Shown here: positions 29,371 to 39,085 of the stretch, piece after piece
How the letters are laid out: every line of letters begins with the position of its first letter
Numbering within the stretch: position 1 is the first letter of the stretch
NCBI RefSeq assembly: GCF_000426225.1
Contig: NZ_AUEY01000009.1
Coordinates: 25,945 to 89,944 of the forward strand
Length of the DNA: 64,000 bases
Source of the DNA: Desulforegula conservatrix Mb1Pa
GTDB taxonomy: Bacteria > Desulfobacterota > Desulfobacteria > Desulfobacterales > Desulforegulaceae
Reading direction: 5' to 3'
Notes under the pieces: generated by a model
The model's input: the letters and a program-made list of their open reading frames with translations, nothing else
Database searches by the model: none
Told to the model about the DNA's origin: nothing
Program-made: the position numbers and the translations under genes

Positions 29371-29414
29371 TCCGGCGGGTCGCTTTTTGGAAAAAGCTCC
29401 GCAAAAACTTTATG
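29371..29414. repeat. Rep-B hairpin
   Basis: GCGGGTCGCTTTTTGG-AAAAAGCTCCGCAAAAACTTTATGG, reverse orientation. Its left edge (CCGGAGGC on the minus strand) provides the ribosome-binding site of the acyl-CoA dehydrogenase-like gene. A second hairpin (AAGCTTTTTTTC/AAAAAAGC) is at about 29575-29600. The rest of the 306-bp gap is empty. Confidence 0.7.
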
Positions 29415-29664
29415 GTTTTGAAAATAAATATGATTTTTGTAACTATTCAGTTAGCTTTTTAAAGGGATGGCTTCATTCTTGGAAACCCCTTTTGGTAAAA
29501 AGTGTTTCATGAAAATTTTAAGAAAGTTATGCGCAACGGATTCAGGCAACAAATTCAAAACCTGAAGTTTTTTGCCAAGCTTTTTTTCAAAAAAGCGTCC
29601 TTTTAAAAGGTTGAATTTCATATTTGGTGAATAGTTACTTATTTTTTTTTATTGTTTTATTTGT

Positions 29665-31164
29665 TTAGTCTCCGAAGACATCAGAATCAGGTATGTTTGG
29701 GGCTATCAAACATTTAAACAGATTAATGCGGTTAAGCTGGTTAGTGCCTTCATAAATCTGCATCAGCTTGGCGTCCCTGAAATGTTTCTCAGCTCTTTGA
29801 TCGTGCCTCAGCCCTGCCTGTCCCATAAGCTCCAGAGCGAGGTGGCTGTTTTTCATTCCTGCGTCTGTTCCCGTGAATTTTGCAAGAGAAGCAAAGCCTG
29901 ATGTTCTTTCGATCTGCTTTTCTGTCTGCTGGTCAAAATGTACTTTCCGCAGCAGCCATGTTCCCATGCTGTGGAACATAAAAGGGAAGACCAGTTTTTT
30001 CATGATAAATGCCGGAGTGAATTTTGTCATATAATAGACAGGCTTCCAGTTAAGGAGCCTGAATACCCCATCGATGCTGTTCGCGTAATTGCTCTCGAGA
30101 TAGGAAAGGCGGCCAAGTTCAACATTCTTGTACATTTCCGCAAGCATGCCTTGGGCCCATTCATGTTTTACGAGAAGTTTTCCTTCAACTTTTGTTTCTG
30201 ACGCAAATCTGAGCGCTTCCTCGTAAGCCCCTCTTGCAACGCCAGTTCCAAACGCACAGACTCCGGCTCTGGATGCTGAAAAGATATAATCAATAATCTG
30301 CATGGTTGTTGAGGTATGGCTTCTTTTGAGTTTTGATGCCTGTGAGGGATCAATGCAGACATTTTTGTCCTCAACAAAAGTGTCACGAAAAACAAGCTCA
30401 CTTGCAGGACATGATTTCTGGCCCATTTTTTTTTCTGTGCGCCCGAAAGAAAATCCCGGTGTGCCTGTTTTGACAGCGAGAAGAACAAGATTTTCAGAAG
30501 GTTTTTTTGTGCTGGCAAAAGAAAAAAGAATATGCCAGGTGGATAAATGCCCGTTAGAAATAAAGACTTTTGTGCCGTTGACAGCATATCCGCCCGGAGC
30601 TTTTTTGGCATGGCAGGTTATGACGCCTTTATCCATGAGGTCAGTCTCTTCGATGTCTGTTCCTGCGTCAGGTTCTGTCAGAGCAAGGGAAATCAGGCAT
30701 GGTTTTCCGGTTTTTTCTCCTTCGACAACTTCATTGCAGATTTCCATGATTAATTTGGAATTCCAGCCCGAGATAAGAGTCCCGAATCCAAGATAATGAA
30801 CTCCTATAAGATTGGCCATGCCAGCGCATACAGAGGCGATTTCTTCCAGAAAAATGGCAAGAGAAGTGAGGCAGAGCCCTTTTCCCCCGAAGATCCTTGG
30901 AATCCATAGTGAGTATAGTCCCCATCTGTTTGCCGTTTCAACGAACTCCCAGGGCAGATAATCAGGATTTTCAGTTATCCTGTTTTCAAGTTCCAGAGTC
31001 ATTGGCCGGACAACTTCTTCATTGAATTTTCTGGCCAGGGCCACGGCTTTCTTAATATCCCTTACAACGTCTTTGGGCTGGGCTGCGGCTGCATTCACGC
31101 CGCACAGCATCTCTTCAAAACAGGGAGCCTGATTCAGCCATGAATTTATTTCTTTGCGTTTCAT
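29665..31164 (-). CDS. Acyl-CoA dehydrogenase
   Basis: The 499-residue enzyme is about 100 residues longer than typical members, with extra N- and C-terminal parts. It has the FAD/substrate motif ALTEPDAGTDIEE, VNGTKVFISNG, and RDAKLMQIYEGTNQL with the catalytic Glu at about residue 472. It oxidises an acyl-CoA to an enoyl-CoA, passing electrons to ETF. It is the first gene of the minus-strand group and faces the TetR gene at 31424 across two palindromic operators. The insertion near 395-435 (LNWKPVYYMTKFTPAF) is unusual and may reflect a membrane-associated or long-chain substrate. Confidence 0.9.
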   Translation of the reverse strand: MKRKEINSWLNQAPCFEEMLCGVNAAAAQPKDVVRDIKKAVALARKFNEEVVRPMTLELENRITENPDYLPWEFVETANRWGLYSLWIPRIFGGKGLCLTSLAIFLEEIASVCAGMANLIGVHYLGFGTLISGWNSKLIMEICNEVVEGEKTGKPCLISLALTEPDAGTDIEETDLMDKGVITCHAKKAPGGYAVNGTKVFISNGHLSTWHILFSFASTKKPSENLVLLAVKTGTPGFSFGRTEKKMGQKSCPASELVFRDTFVEDKNVCIDPSQASKLKRSHTSTTMQIIDYIFSASRAGVCAFGTGVARGAYEEALRFASETKVEGKLLVKHEWAQGMLAEMYKNVELGRLSYLESNYANSIDGVFRLLNWKPVYYMTKFTPAFIMKKLVFPFMFHSMGTWLLRKVHFDQQTEKQIERTSGFASLAKFTGTDAGMKNSHLALELMGQAGLRHDQRAEKHFRDAKLMQIYEGTNQLNRINLFKCLIAPNIPDSDVFGD

Positions 31165-31328
31165 TTGTTGTTCCTTTTTTAAAAAAAACTGGATTGCAGC
31201 GGGGTTGTGAAATAAACCGGCTCTTAGTTAAAGTGCCGTTCGGATTGCTTTTCTTTAAAACTTAAGAAAAAAATCAGCTTAGGGGTGTGGGCTGATTAAT
31301 TCAGGTCATATATTTCAGAAGCTTTATA

Positions 31329-31344
31329 TTAACATCTGTGTTAA
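31329..31344. promoter_or_regulatory. Palindromic operator TTAACA-N4-TGTTAA, site 1
   Basis: A perfect 6-bp arm palindrome with a TCTG spacer, in the gap between the divergent acyl-CoA dehydrogenase and TetR genes. The same arms recur at 31358-31373, centres 29 bp apart. Dyad size and place suit a TetR-family dimer. Confidence 0.65.
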
Positions 31345-31357
31345 TTTGGTGATTAAA

Positions 31358-31373
31358 TTAACAGTGGTGTTAA
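31358..31373. promoter_or_regulatory. Palindromic operator TTAACA-N4-TGTTAA, site 2
   Basis: Identical arms to site 1, with spacer GTGG. It lies 50 nt before the TetR start, so binding could repress the TetR gene and the acyl-CoA dehydrogenase at once. Confidence 0.65.
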
Positions 31374-31423
31374 TTTAAATCAAGAAAAAATATTTATGCA
31401 GATTTTCATGATATAAGGGACAG

Positions 31424-32089
31424 ATGGATAACAATAAAAAACCAACTCTTCAGCGCAGGCGGGGGCGTCCTCCAAAACAGGAAGACCAGCAGTCTTTTGA
31501 CCGGGTTATAATAGATGCTGCCGCAGATGTGTGTGCTGTTCATGGATTTCATGGGACAACCGTGGAGCTTATTATTCAGGATGCAGGGGTATCAAGGCCG
31601 ACTTTTTACCGTTTTTTCAAGAACAAGGATGATGTGCTGAAAAAAATGGCAGTTGAGATCAATCAGGATCTGGTTGATACTGTCATAAATGCCGTGAAAA
31701 AAGCGGAAACAGTAATTGAAAAGATTGAAACAGGTGTGGACGCTTATATAGACTGGGGAATAAGGCGCGGGGAGATTGTTAGGGTTCTTTATAACGCTCT
31801 TTTTGATCCTGCATTTCCTATTCCCGAGATAAGGCAAAACACGTTCCGGCAGTTGACCCTGCTTTTTGTCGAAGAGCTTAAAGAAGCTGATAGACCTGCA
31901 TTTGATCCTTTGTTTATTGATGCTCTGATAAATACAGTGGAATATCTCGGAACGTCTCTTTTTACAGGCAGGGATAGTGAAAAGAACCTTGCCAGGGTAA
32001 GAAACATTATCCTCTATTTTTTGAAAAGCTCTTTACTCGGAATCAGGGAAGACGCGCCTGTGGCTCCTCAGCCTGATGGGGCTGTTTGA
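31424..32089 (+). CDS. TetR-family regulator of the acyl-CoA gene group
   Basis: The 221-residue regulator opens with a basic arm (QRRRGRPPKQ) and a TetR DNA-binding domain (about residues 25-75; TTVELIIQDAGVSRPTFYRFF). The C-terminal ligand/dimer domain is all helical. It is divergent from the acyl-CoA dehydrogenase gene, and two identical palindromes lie between them. By analogy with FadR/PaaR-type TetR proteins it probably responds to an acyl-CoA, which is inferred. Rep-A immediately follows the stop. Confidence 0.87.
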   Translation: MDNNKKPTLQRRRGRPPKQEDQQSFDRVIIDAAADVCAVHGFHGTTVELIIQDAGVSRPTFYRFFKNKDDVLKKMAVEINQDLVDTVINAVKKAETVIEKIETGVDAYIDWGIRRGEIVRVLYNALFDPAFPIPEIRQNTFRQLTLLFVEELKEADRPAFDPLFIDALINTVEYLGTSLFTGRDSEKNLARVRNIILYFLKSSLLGIREDAPVAPQPDGAV

Positions 32090-32094
32090 TGATG

Positions 32095-32226
32095 GGGATG
32101 TCGCAAAAAGTCCGATTACCGTCATTCCGGCGCAGGTCTGAATCCACAACTATCTGAAAATACAAAGATGCCTGATCAAGTCCAGCATGATATCGGCGCC
32201 TTTTTTTGCTTTTTGCGGGGCCATCA
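32095..32226. repeat. Rep-A element filling a convergent gap
   Basis: From GTCGCAAAAAGTCC to CTTTTTGCGG. The whole 134-bp space between the TetR stop (32089) and the convergent MCP stop (32224) is this element; its right end touches the MCP stop codon. Confidence 0.8.
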
Positions 32227-34365
32227 ATATTTGAATCTGTTTATGAGTGCGGATAAATCCGCGGACAATTTGCCAAGCTCATTCGAGCTTTCCTTCAGTT
32301 TTTCCATGCTGTCAGCCGTATTTTCAGAAATAACAGACACGGTATTTATGTTTGAAGCTATTTGACGAAGGCCCTTGGCAGATTCGGTCACATTAATGGC
32401 AATTCCGCTCGCGGCAGTTCTGGCATTCTTCATGTTGTAAGTGATTTCTTTTGCTGTATTGTTCTGTTCATGGACTGATTTTACTATTATTTCGGAGATT
32501 TCAGAGAATTCCATGATGATCTCGGAAACTTTTTTAATGGCATTGATAACCTCGTCTGTATCTGCCTTCATATCACCAATCTGCCCTGATATTTTGTCTG
32601 TGGCTTCTGTTGTTTGCCTCGCAAGATCTTTTACTTCAGATGCAACAACAGCAAAACCCTTGCCTGCTTCTCCTGCACGCGCGGCCTCGATTGTGGCATT
32701 TAATGCCAGAAGATTTGTGCTGTCTGCAATTTCATTAATGATACCTGTTATTTCAGCTATGCTGGCGGCAGAATTCCCGAATTTAACAATCAGATCCTGC
32801 ATAGCTGTCATCTGCCGTTCGGCCTCTGATGCTATTGCAGACTCATGCTGACAATGGCGCGAAACATCATTTATGGACAAGCTCATTTCTTCTGCTGCTA
32901 TTGTTGCCGCATCAACCAATAAAGTCATATCTTCGGCGGATCTTGCCATCACGTTTATATTTGAACTTGCCGCTTCAGTTGAAGAAGACACATTTCTCGT
33001 CTGGGTTTTCATTTCTTCAGTATTTGCTGCTATCCGCTTCGAACCGGTTCTCATATTATCCGATGATTGCGTGAGTTTCTCTATCATTGTCAGAAGCTGC
33101 TTAACTATGGCCCTCAGCCCATCCGACATTTTTTTCAGGCCGGTCATTCCCTTGCCCAGTTCGTTTTTGCCCGCTCCTTCCAAGCATATTGTTTCCTTGA
33201 GATTTCCCGAGCCTATGGCCTCCATGATTCTGACGATCTCCTGAAAAGGGTTGGTTATTGAAAGAATGAATCCATAGGCTATCCCGCCACCAAGCAGAAT
33301 AGCAACCAAAGCGATCATAAGGGTCAGGTATTTGATTTTTTCAAGCCCTGATTCGAACTCATCCTCATATCCACTGTAACCTATGACCCAGTCCCACTCA
33401 GGATAACTCACGTAAGAAGCCAGCTTTTTCCGTGAATAATCTTTGCCCTTGTCGACCCAGGGATACCATTTTATCTTTGCCTCGCCTTTTTTAAGATTTT
33501 TGCTGTCATTTATAATGTCCTGGATGAAATACCTGCCGTCAGCGTCCTTTGAATTCCAGATGCTTTTTCCATCCATTTCCCTGTTCTTGGAAAGGATATA
33601 GTCTCCTTTTGAGTTTACAATCCAGATATATCCGGTTTTTCCGATCACAATCTTTGCAAAGGTTTCCAGAAGCGATTCCTGGATTTCCTGCTCCGGTATA
33701 CCCACAAAAATGGCTCCTATTATTTTGCCGGACTTATCTTTAAACGGCTCATAAGCAGTTAGGTATTTGGAATTTACGACAACTGCGCTGCCAAAGTATG
33801 TTTTGCCTGCAATGATTGACTGATAAACAGGTGACTCCCTTGGGATATAGGTGTTGACAGCTCTGCTTCCGTCATCTTTGGTTACGTTTGTTGAAATTCT
33901 GAGCATGCCTTGGGGCTCGATAATCTGAAAGACCGTTGCCACGACTCCGATGTCTGTTTTTATTCCGTCAACAATGCTGTAATCTCCGGTAATCGCTTTA
34001 CCATCAATTTTCATGGCATATATGGCCACTTCCTCTGTCTGGTTTGTGACCTGATTTGTGATTTTAAGGTTCAGCTTTTCATTTTCATCAATCTCAATGC
34101 TTTTTTCATTGGAACCACCTTTTAAAATTACAAGTCTTGCTGTAGACAATGCGATTTTAAGCTTTTCCATTGCCGAGGTTTTCTGGTTCTCGACAGTATG
34201 ATATATCTGTCTGCATTGATTGTTGAATAAAATCTCCAGCTGTCCCCTGGTCTCTTTATTTATGGTCGTATATGTTACGACTGAAACCGCTATGAGTGAT
34301 ATAGAGACAATAGCTATTATAATTCCCATCAGCTGCCATTTAATGCTTATATCTTTTAATTTCAT
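32224..34365 (-). CDS. Methyl-accepting chemotaxis protein with Cache3/Cache2-type sensor
   Basis: The 713-residue receptor has a membrane helix at about 11-31, a large periplasmic sensor (about 35-340) with Cache3/Cache2-fusion features ([40 protein letters not shown]), a second helix at about 346-372, HAMP and a signalling hairpin with [20 protein letters not shown] and [15 protein letters not shown]. Such receptors sense organic acids in known cases; the ligand here is unknown. It stands alone between repeats. Confidence 0.92.
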   Translation of the reverse strand: MKLKDISIKWQLMGIIIAIVSISLIAVSVVTYTTINKETRGQLEILFNNQCRQIYHTVENQKTSAMEKLKIALSTARLVILKGGSNEKSIEIDENEKLNLKITNQVTNQTEEVAIYAMKIDGKAITGDYSIVDGIKTDIGVVATVFQIIEPQGMLRISTNVTKDDGSRAVNTYIPRESPVYQSIIAGKTYFGSAVVVNSKYLTAYEPFKDKSGKIIGAIFVGIPEQEIQESLLETFAKIVIGKTGYIWIVNSKGDYILSKNREMDGKSIWNSKDADGRYFIQDIINDSKNLKKGEAKIKWYPWVDKGKDYSRKKLASYVSYPEWDWVIGYSGYEDEFESGLEKIKYLTLMIALVAILLGGGIAYGFILSITNPFQEIVRIMEAIGSGNLKETICLEGAGKNELGKGMTGLKKMSDGLRAIVKQLLTMIEKLTQSSDNMRTGSKRIAANTEEMKTQTRNVSSSTEAASSNINVMARSAEDMTLLVDAATIAAEEMSLSINDVSRHCQHESAIASEAERQMTAMQDLIVKFGNSAASIAEITGIINEIADSTNLLALNATIEAARAGEAGKGFAVVASEVKDLARQTTEATDKISGQIGDMKADTDEVINAIKKVSEIIMEFSEISEIIVKSVHEQNNTAKEITYNMKNARTAASGIAINVTESAKGLRQIASNINTVSVISENTADSMEKLKESSNELGKLSADLSALINRFKY

Positions 34366-34680
34366 AACAGCTCCTTCTTTACAGCCTGATTTTATAAATT
34401 CGAACTTAGAAATTATGATCTGCGAATAAATAAACAGATTATTGCTTTATATGGGTATGGTCTCGTAAAAACAGATTGAAGAGAAAACAAGAAAGCAGGC
34501 GGCGCTGCTCCCATCTTGGGATATTTGATTTGTAAATTATATTAATCTATTTTGCTTAAAAAAACAGCATTATAATTCAGGATGTGATCCTGTTTTTAGG
34601 CCCTGGAAAAGGGCAGCCCTGCATTTTCATTTCAAGAACCTGATGAGCGGATAAAAAGATAATGTGGTTTTCGATTTAAC
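34366..34680. other. Intergenic stretch, no gene seen
   Basis: AT-rich sequence upstream of the MCP, presumably holding its promoter. No repeat family or ORF is recognised apart from scattered dyads. Confidence 0.4.
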
Positions 34681-34836
34681 ACGTTAAGCCGAGTTCCTCC
34701 GGCGGGTCGCTTTTTGTAAAAAGCTCCGCAAAAACTTTATGGTTTTGTTAGTAGGCAAAAAACTGATATTTTTAGAGTTTTAAAAATGTTAAGCCCATGA
34801 ACTTTCAAATGTTACTGAGGATTGAGCATAACCACA
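34681..34836. repeat. Rep-B long form (hairpin plus about 100-bp tail)
   Basis: Rep-B core with AAAAAGCTCCGC, then a tail conserved in copies at 46478-46622 and 53800-53928 (GGTTTTGTTAGTAGG, AACTGATATTTTTAGAG, TCATGAACTTTCAAATG). All end GAGCATAACCACA, except for one G/A change. Confidence 0.75.
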
Positions 34837-34881
34837 TAAATTTATGTCCAGTTATCTGTAGGTTATAGATTCGTTCAGTTT

Positions 34882-34931
34882 TGACAATGTCGCAAAAAGT
34901 CCGATTTTCGTCATTCCGGCGTAGGCCGGAA
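34882..34931. repeat. Rep-A element, truncated copy
   Basis: Only the first 50 bp (GACAATGTCGCAAAAAGTCC to GTAGGCCGGAAT) are present. It sits 75 bp upstream of the TetR gene of the efflux operon. Confidence 0.7.
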
Positions 34932-35004
34932 TTAGTGTTTGACTTATTCAAACCTACATTTTAAATACTTATTTGAAATATGCATTTGATTATATGGGAA
35001 TGAT

Positions 35005-35658
35005 ATGAAAATAAAAAAATCCGATGTTGCCATGAAAAAGCTGTTAACTGCTGCAAGCGACGTATTTGCAGAGAAGGGCTTTCGTGACTCGACTGTGGCC
35101 GAGATATGCAAGCGTGCCGGAGCAAATATTTCTGCCGTCAATTATTATTTCGGAAGCAAGGAGGCTCTGTATCAGGAGAGCTGGCGTCACTCCTTTGCCG
35201 AATCAGTAAGAGTTCATCCCCAGGACGGAGGTGTAAGAGATGATGCTCCTGCCGAAGACAGGCTCAGAGGGCAGGTGAGGGCGCTTATGGCAAGGATTGC
35301 CGATGAAAATAACAGGGACTTTTTTATATCTCAGATGGAATTTGTTAATCCCACAGGCCTTCTTGAGGAGGTCATGAAGTCCGAGCTTATTCCGCTTCGT
35401 GAAAAGACCCTGGCCATAGTCAGGGAGCTTTTGGGGCCGGGTGCCACAGATGAGCAGATTCTTTATTCCGAAACATGTATAATCAGCATGTGTCTTCATC
35501 CCATGCTGATCAGGAGAGTAAGGAAAATGGCAAAAAAAACTGAGGCTCCGGTCATCATAGACGATCTCGGGGCGTTTGAGGGTCATGTAATGAAATTTGC
35601 TTTGGCAGGGATTGCCTCTATTCGCCGGGAAATTAAAACGGATTTGAGCCATGATTAA
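35005..35658 (+). CDS. TetR-family regulator of the efflux operon
   Basis: The 217-residue regulator has a TetR domain at about 10-60 (FRDSTVAEICKRAGANISAVNYYFGSKEALY split across helices 2-4) and a C-terminal DUF1956/CerR-like domain (about 85-210). It overlaps macA by 8 nt at its stop, so regulator and pump are co-transcribed. It probably represses the operon until a pump substrate binds, an inference from family and order. Confidence 0.88.
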   Translation: MKIKKSDVAMKKLLTAASDVFAEKGFRDSTVAEICKRAGANISAVNYYFGSKEALYQESWRHSFAESVRVHPQDGGVRDDAPAEDRLRGQVRALMARIADENNRDFFISQMEFVNPTGLLEEVMKSELIPLREKTLAIVRELLGPGATDEQILYSETCIISMCLHPMLIRRVRKMAKKTEAPVIIDDLGAFEGHVMKFALAGIASIRREIKTDLSHD

Positions 35659-36862
35659 GATATTAAGGGAAAAATACACTGTATGGGTTGTTGTCCTCTT
35701 GCTTTTTGCAGGCTCTGGACTGGCGATTAAAAAAATATTTTTCGGCAAACCACGCGCATCATTTATAACGGCCGATGCCGTCAAAATGGATATTGAGGAG
35801 AGCGTTCTGGCCAGCGGCACTCTCAAGGCTTTCAAGACAGTAGCTGTCGGAGCACAGGTTTCAGGACAGCTAAAGACTCTTCATGTGGCCCTCGGAGACA
35901 AGGTTGAAAAAGGGAAGCTTCTTGCGGAAATTGACCCCGTGCTTCAGCAGAACACTTTAAAAGATGCCGAAGCCCAGGTGGAGAATCTGCGCTCCCTTAA
36001 ATCCGCCAAACAGGCCCTTGTTAAACAGTATGAGCTGACTTTGAAAAGACAGGAACAGATGAGCGCCAGGGATGCGGCATCAAGGGCTGATCTTGAGAGC
36101 GCCCAGGCCCAGCTTGAAAGCAACAGATATGAAATATCCGCCCTTGAAGCCCAGATAAAAAAGGCTCTGATTGCCGTCGATACTGCAAAGGCCAATCTTG
36201 GGTACACCATGATAAATGCTCCCATGGACGGAGTGGTCATATCAATAGATACGGAAGAAGGCCAGACAGTGGTTTCAACCCAGTCTGCGACAACAATTCT
36301 GACCATGGCTGATCTTGACACCATGACGGTCAATGCCAAAATATCAGAGGCCGACGTAACAAGGGTTAAACCAGGTCTTACAACATATTTTACCCTGCTT
36401 GGGGATTCGGATTTCCGCTATTATGGCAAGCTCAGAGCCATAGAGCCAGGGCCTGTTTCAAGCTCCACCTCCGGCTCTGGGACCGGTAGCAGCACAAGCA
36501 CCAGCAGCTCAGGCACCGCTGTCTATTATTACGGACTTTTTGAAGTTCCAAATGCTGACCATAGGCTCAAGGTTTCCATGACCGCCCAGGTCACGATTGT
36601 CATGAACCAGGCGAAACAGGCTCTGTGCATACCTGCGTCAGCTATTATTGATAAGCAGAAAGACGGGCGGTCTACTGTCAAGGTTCTGATCGGGGATGTC
36701 GCAGAAACCCGGACAATTCGCACAGGAATTTCGGACAATGTTCAGATCCAGGTGCTTGAGGGGCTGGAAGAAGGCGCCAGGGTCGTAATCGGCGACAGCG
36801 CTGATCTGCCTGCGACTGAATCAAGCGCGTCACATCCTCCTCCTCCGGGCGGGGGGCATTGA
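35651..36862 (+). CDS. macA: Efflux periplasmic adaptor protein (MacA-like)
   Basis: The 403-residue membrane-fusion protein has one N-terminal membrane helix (about 9-28), a biotinyl-lipoyl-like domain (GTLKAFKTVAVGAQVSGQL), a long coiled-coil hairpin (about 95-180, Gln/Ala/Glu rich), and MINAPMDGVVISIDTEEGQ. The C-terminal region ends in a Ser/His/Pro tail. A Ser/Thr/Gly-rich loop (about 275-292) is unusual. It bridges the MacB transporter and the outer-membrane channel. Confidence 0.9.
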   Translation: MIKILREKYTVWVVVLLLFAGSGLAIKKIFFGKPRASFITADAVKMDIEESVLASGTLKAFKTVAVGAQVSGQLKTLHVALGDKVEKGKLLAEIDPVLQQNTLKDAEAQVENLRSLKSAKQALVKQYELTLKRQEQMSARDAASRADLESAQAQLESNRYEISALEAQIKKALIAVDTAKANLGYTMINAPMDGVVISIDTEEGQTVVSTQSATTILTMADLDTMTVNAKISEADVTRVKPGLTTYFTLLGDSDFRYYGKLRAIEPGPVSSSTSGSGTGSSTSTSSSGTAVYYYGLFEVPNADHRLKVSMTAQVTIVMNQAKQALCIPASAIIDKQKDGRSTVKVLIGDVAETRTIRTGISDNVQIQVLEGLEEGARVVIGDSADLPATESSASHPPPPGGGH

Positions 36863-38823
36863 TGATGGACAGACCTTTGCTTGAGCTTTCCGGGCTGGTG
36901 CGCTGGTTTCTAATCGGTGGCCAGGAAATTCCTGTGCTCAAAGGAATCGATCTTATCATCCGTAGCGGAGAGATGGTTGCGATTGTCGGGGCCTCTGGTT
37001 CGGGGAAATCTACCCTGATGAATATCCTCGGCTGTCTTGACCGTCCGAGTGAAGGACTCTACCTGATCGACGGCAGGGAAACAGGTACGCTTAATAGTAA
37101 CGAACTTGCGGAATTGAGAAGGGAACATTTCGGTTTCATATTCCAGCGCTATCATCTTATGCCCCACCTGACCGCAGTCCAGAATACAGAAATTCCGGCT
37201 GTCTACTCAGGAATTAAAAAGGGCGAACGCAGGGCCAGGGCAAATGAGCTCCTTAACAGGCTCGGTCTTTCTGACAGGGTCGATCATCATCCCAATCAAC
37301 TGTCAGGCGGTCAGCAGCAGAGGGTTAGTATTGCAAGGGCATTAATGAACGGAGGCGATGTAATCCTTGCAGATGAGCCGACAGGCGCGCTTGACAGTAA
37401 AAGCGGCCAGGAGATGATGGATATTCTCCACGAGCTTCATGGTCTCGGCCATACCATTATCCTTGTAACACATGACATGCAGGTTGCCAGCCATGCCGAA
37501 AGGATAATTGAGATAAGAGACGGCGAGATTGTCCGAGATACTCCGAATCTTGCGGTTCAGGAAAAGAAAAAAAAGGCGTTTATTGAAAAAACAAAGGCCG
37601 AAAGATCAGTGTCTTTTTTCCAGGCCAACTGGGGGCGTTTTGCAGAAGCCTTCAAGATGGCCACGGTTGCCCTTGCATCACACAGGATGAGGACATTGCT
37701 CACAATGCTTGGAATCATCATAGGCATCACATCGGTGGTGTCTGTTGTGGCTCTTGGTCAGGGAGCCCGTCAGAAGGTTATAAATGACATCAGTGCCATG
37801 GGTACGAATGTCATAGGCATAAATCCTGGAAAAGACTGGGGAGATGAGGATGCCTCAAGCATCCAGACCCTTGTACCGTCTGATCTGGAAGTGCTGAAAG
37901 GCCAGGTTTATGTTGACAGCGCGACTCCTTCCACTGGTGGAAGTCAGCTTCTGCGTTACAGGAACATCACAGCCAATGTTTCGGTCAATGGAGTAGGTGA
38001 ACAGTATTTCCGTGTCAGGGGATACGAAATGGCAAAGGGCGTTCATTTTGACTCAAATGACGTGGCTCGCCAGTCCCAGGTGGTTGTAATAGACAAGAAC
38101 ACCAGCAAGAAATTTTTTGCCAAAGAAGATCCCGTGGGCAAAGTCATATTTATAGGCGCTCTTCCATGCAGGATAATAGGAGTAACCAAGGAAAAGGAAG
38201 GCCCTTTCGGCAGCAGCCAGAATCTTGAAGTGTGGATTCCTTATAGCGCTGCCATGAGCAGACTTCTGGGGCAGCAGTATTTCAATTCCATCACAGTGAG
38301 GGTCAGGGAAGGTGTTTCCAACCAGATCGCAGAGCAGAGCATAATAAAACTTCTCAGGCAAAGACACGGTCGCAAGGATTTTTTCACCAACAGCAGTGAC
38401 AGCATAATGAAGACTGTGAACAAGACAACCGCCACCCTTACCCTGATGATTTCGGCCATAGCCGTCATATCCCTGGTTGTCGGTGGTATTGGCGTTATGA
38501 ACATAATGCTTGTGTCAGTAACAGAGAGGACGCAGGAAATCGGGATCAGGCTTGCAGTCGGTGCACGTCAGGACGATATAATGCAGCAGTTTCTGATAGA
38601 ATCGGTTCTTGTTTGTCTGATAGGCGGTCTGATAGGAATCATACTTTCATATGGAGTGGGGTTCATCTTCAGTCTGTTTGTAAAGAGTTTTGCCATGAAA
38701 TTCTCTTTTGTATCGATAATTTCAGCATTTCTTTGTTCAACCATAATCGGCGTTCTTTTCGGCTTTCTTCCTGCCAGAAACGCGGCCAGACTCGATCCTA
38801 TCGAAGCGCTCGCAAGGGAGTAG
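36862..38823 (+). CDS. macB: ABC transporter MacB-like (ATPase plus permease)
   Basis: The 653-residue fusion has an N-terminal ATPase with Walker A GASGSGKST, signature LSGGQQQR and Walker B VILADEPTGALD, then a membrane helix (about 275-300), a periplasmic MacB core domain and three C-terminal helices. It pumps substrates (macrolides, peptides or lipopeptides in known cases) from the periplasm via MacA and an outer-membrane channel. Its start codon overlaps the macA stop. Rep-A lies between it and the channel gene. Confidence 0.93.
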   Translation: MMDRPLLELSGLVRWFLIGGQEIPVLKGIDLIIRSGEMVAIVGASGSGKSTLMNILGCLDRPSEGLYLIDGRETGTLNSNELAELRREHFGFIFQRYHLMPHLTAVQNTEIPAVYSGIKKGERRARANELLNRLGLSDRVDHHPNQLSGGQQQRVSIARALMNGGDVILADEPTGALDSKSGQEMMDILHELHGLGHTIILVTHDMQVASHAERIIEIRDGEIVRDTPNLAVQEKKKKAFIEKTKAERSVSFFQANWGRFAEAFKMATVALASHRMRTLLTMLGIIIGITSVVSVVALGQGARQKVINDISAMGTNVIGINPGKDWGDEDASSIQTLVPSDLEVLKGQVYVDSATPSTGGSQLLRYRNITANVSVNGVGEQYFRVRGYEMAKGVHFDSNDVARQSQVVVIDKNTSKKFFAKEDPVGKVIFIGALPCRIIGVTKEKEGPFGSSQNLEVWIPYSAAMSRLLGQQYFNSITVRVREGVSNQIAEQSIIKLLRQRHGRKDFFTNSSDSIMKTVNKTTATLTLMISAIAVISLVVGGIGVMNIMLVSVTERTQEIGIRLAVGARQDDIMQQFLIESVLVCLIGGLIGIILSYGVGFIFSLFVKSFAMKFSFVSIISAFLCSTIIGVLFGFLPARNAARLDPIEALARE

Positions 38824-38923
38824 TATGGTTGGCAAGGCTTGGAAAAAGAATATTCCGAAGGCTGGTGCCTGGTTTATTTTACCATCTGGCAGAGACTCGA
38901 AGTTTTTGCGGTGATTCAAGAAT

Positions 38924-39056
38924 GACAAGGCCACAAAAAGTCAAAATAATGCGTCGGCGTCATGCCGGACTTGATCCGGCATCCAGTTTTTTCAATTACT
39001 TCTGGATTCCGGCTTTCGCCGGAATGACAGCAATTGGACTTTTTACGAGTCCATCA
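38924..39056. repeat. Rep-A element inside the efflux operon
   Basis: From GACAAGGCCACAAAAAG to GACTTTTTACGAGTCCATC. It splits macB from the outer-membrane channel gene, which otherwise form one operon. Confidence 0.85.
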
Positions 39057-39085
39057 AGAATAAAAGGAAGATTTAACTGAAAATA

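Noticed and set aside
35203..35835. 210-residue minus-strand ORF over the TetR-macA junction
   Set aside because: It is antisense to two well-supported genes and has no recognisable domain.
38613..39080. 155-residue plus ORF across the macB end and Rep-A
   Set aside because: It mixes an alternate frame of macB with the repeat and has no start signal.
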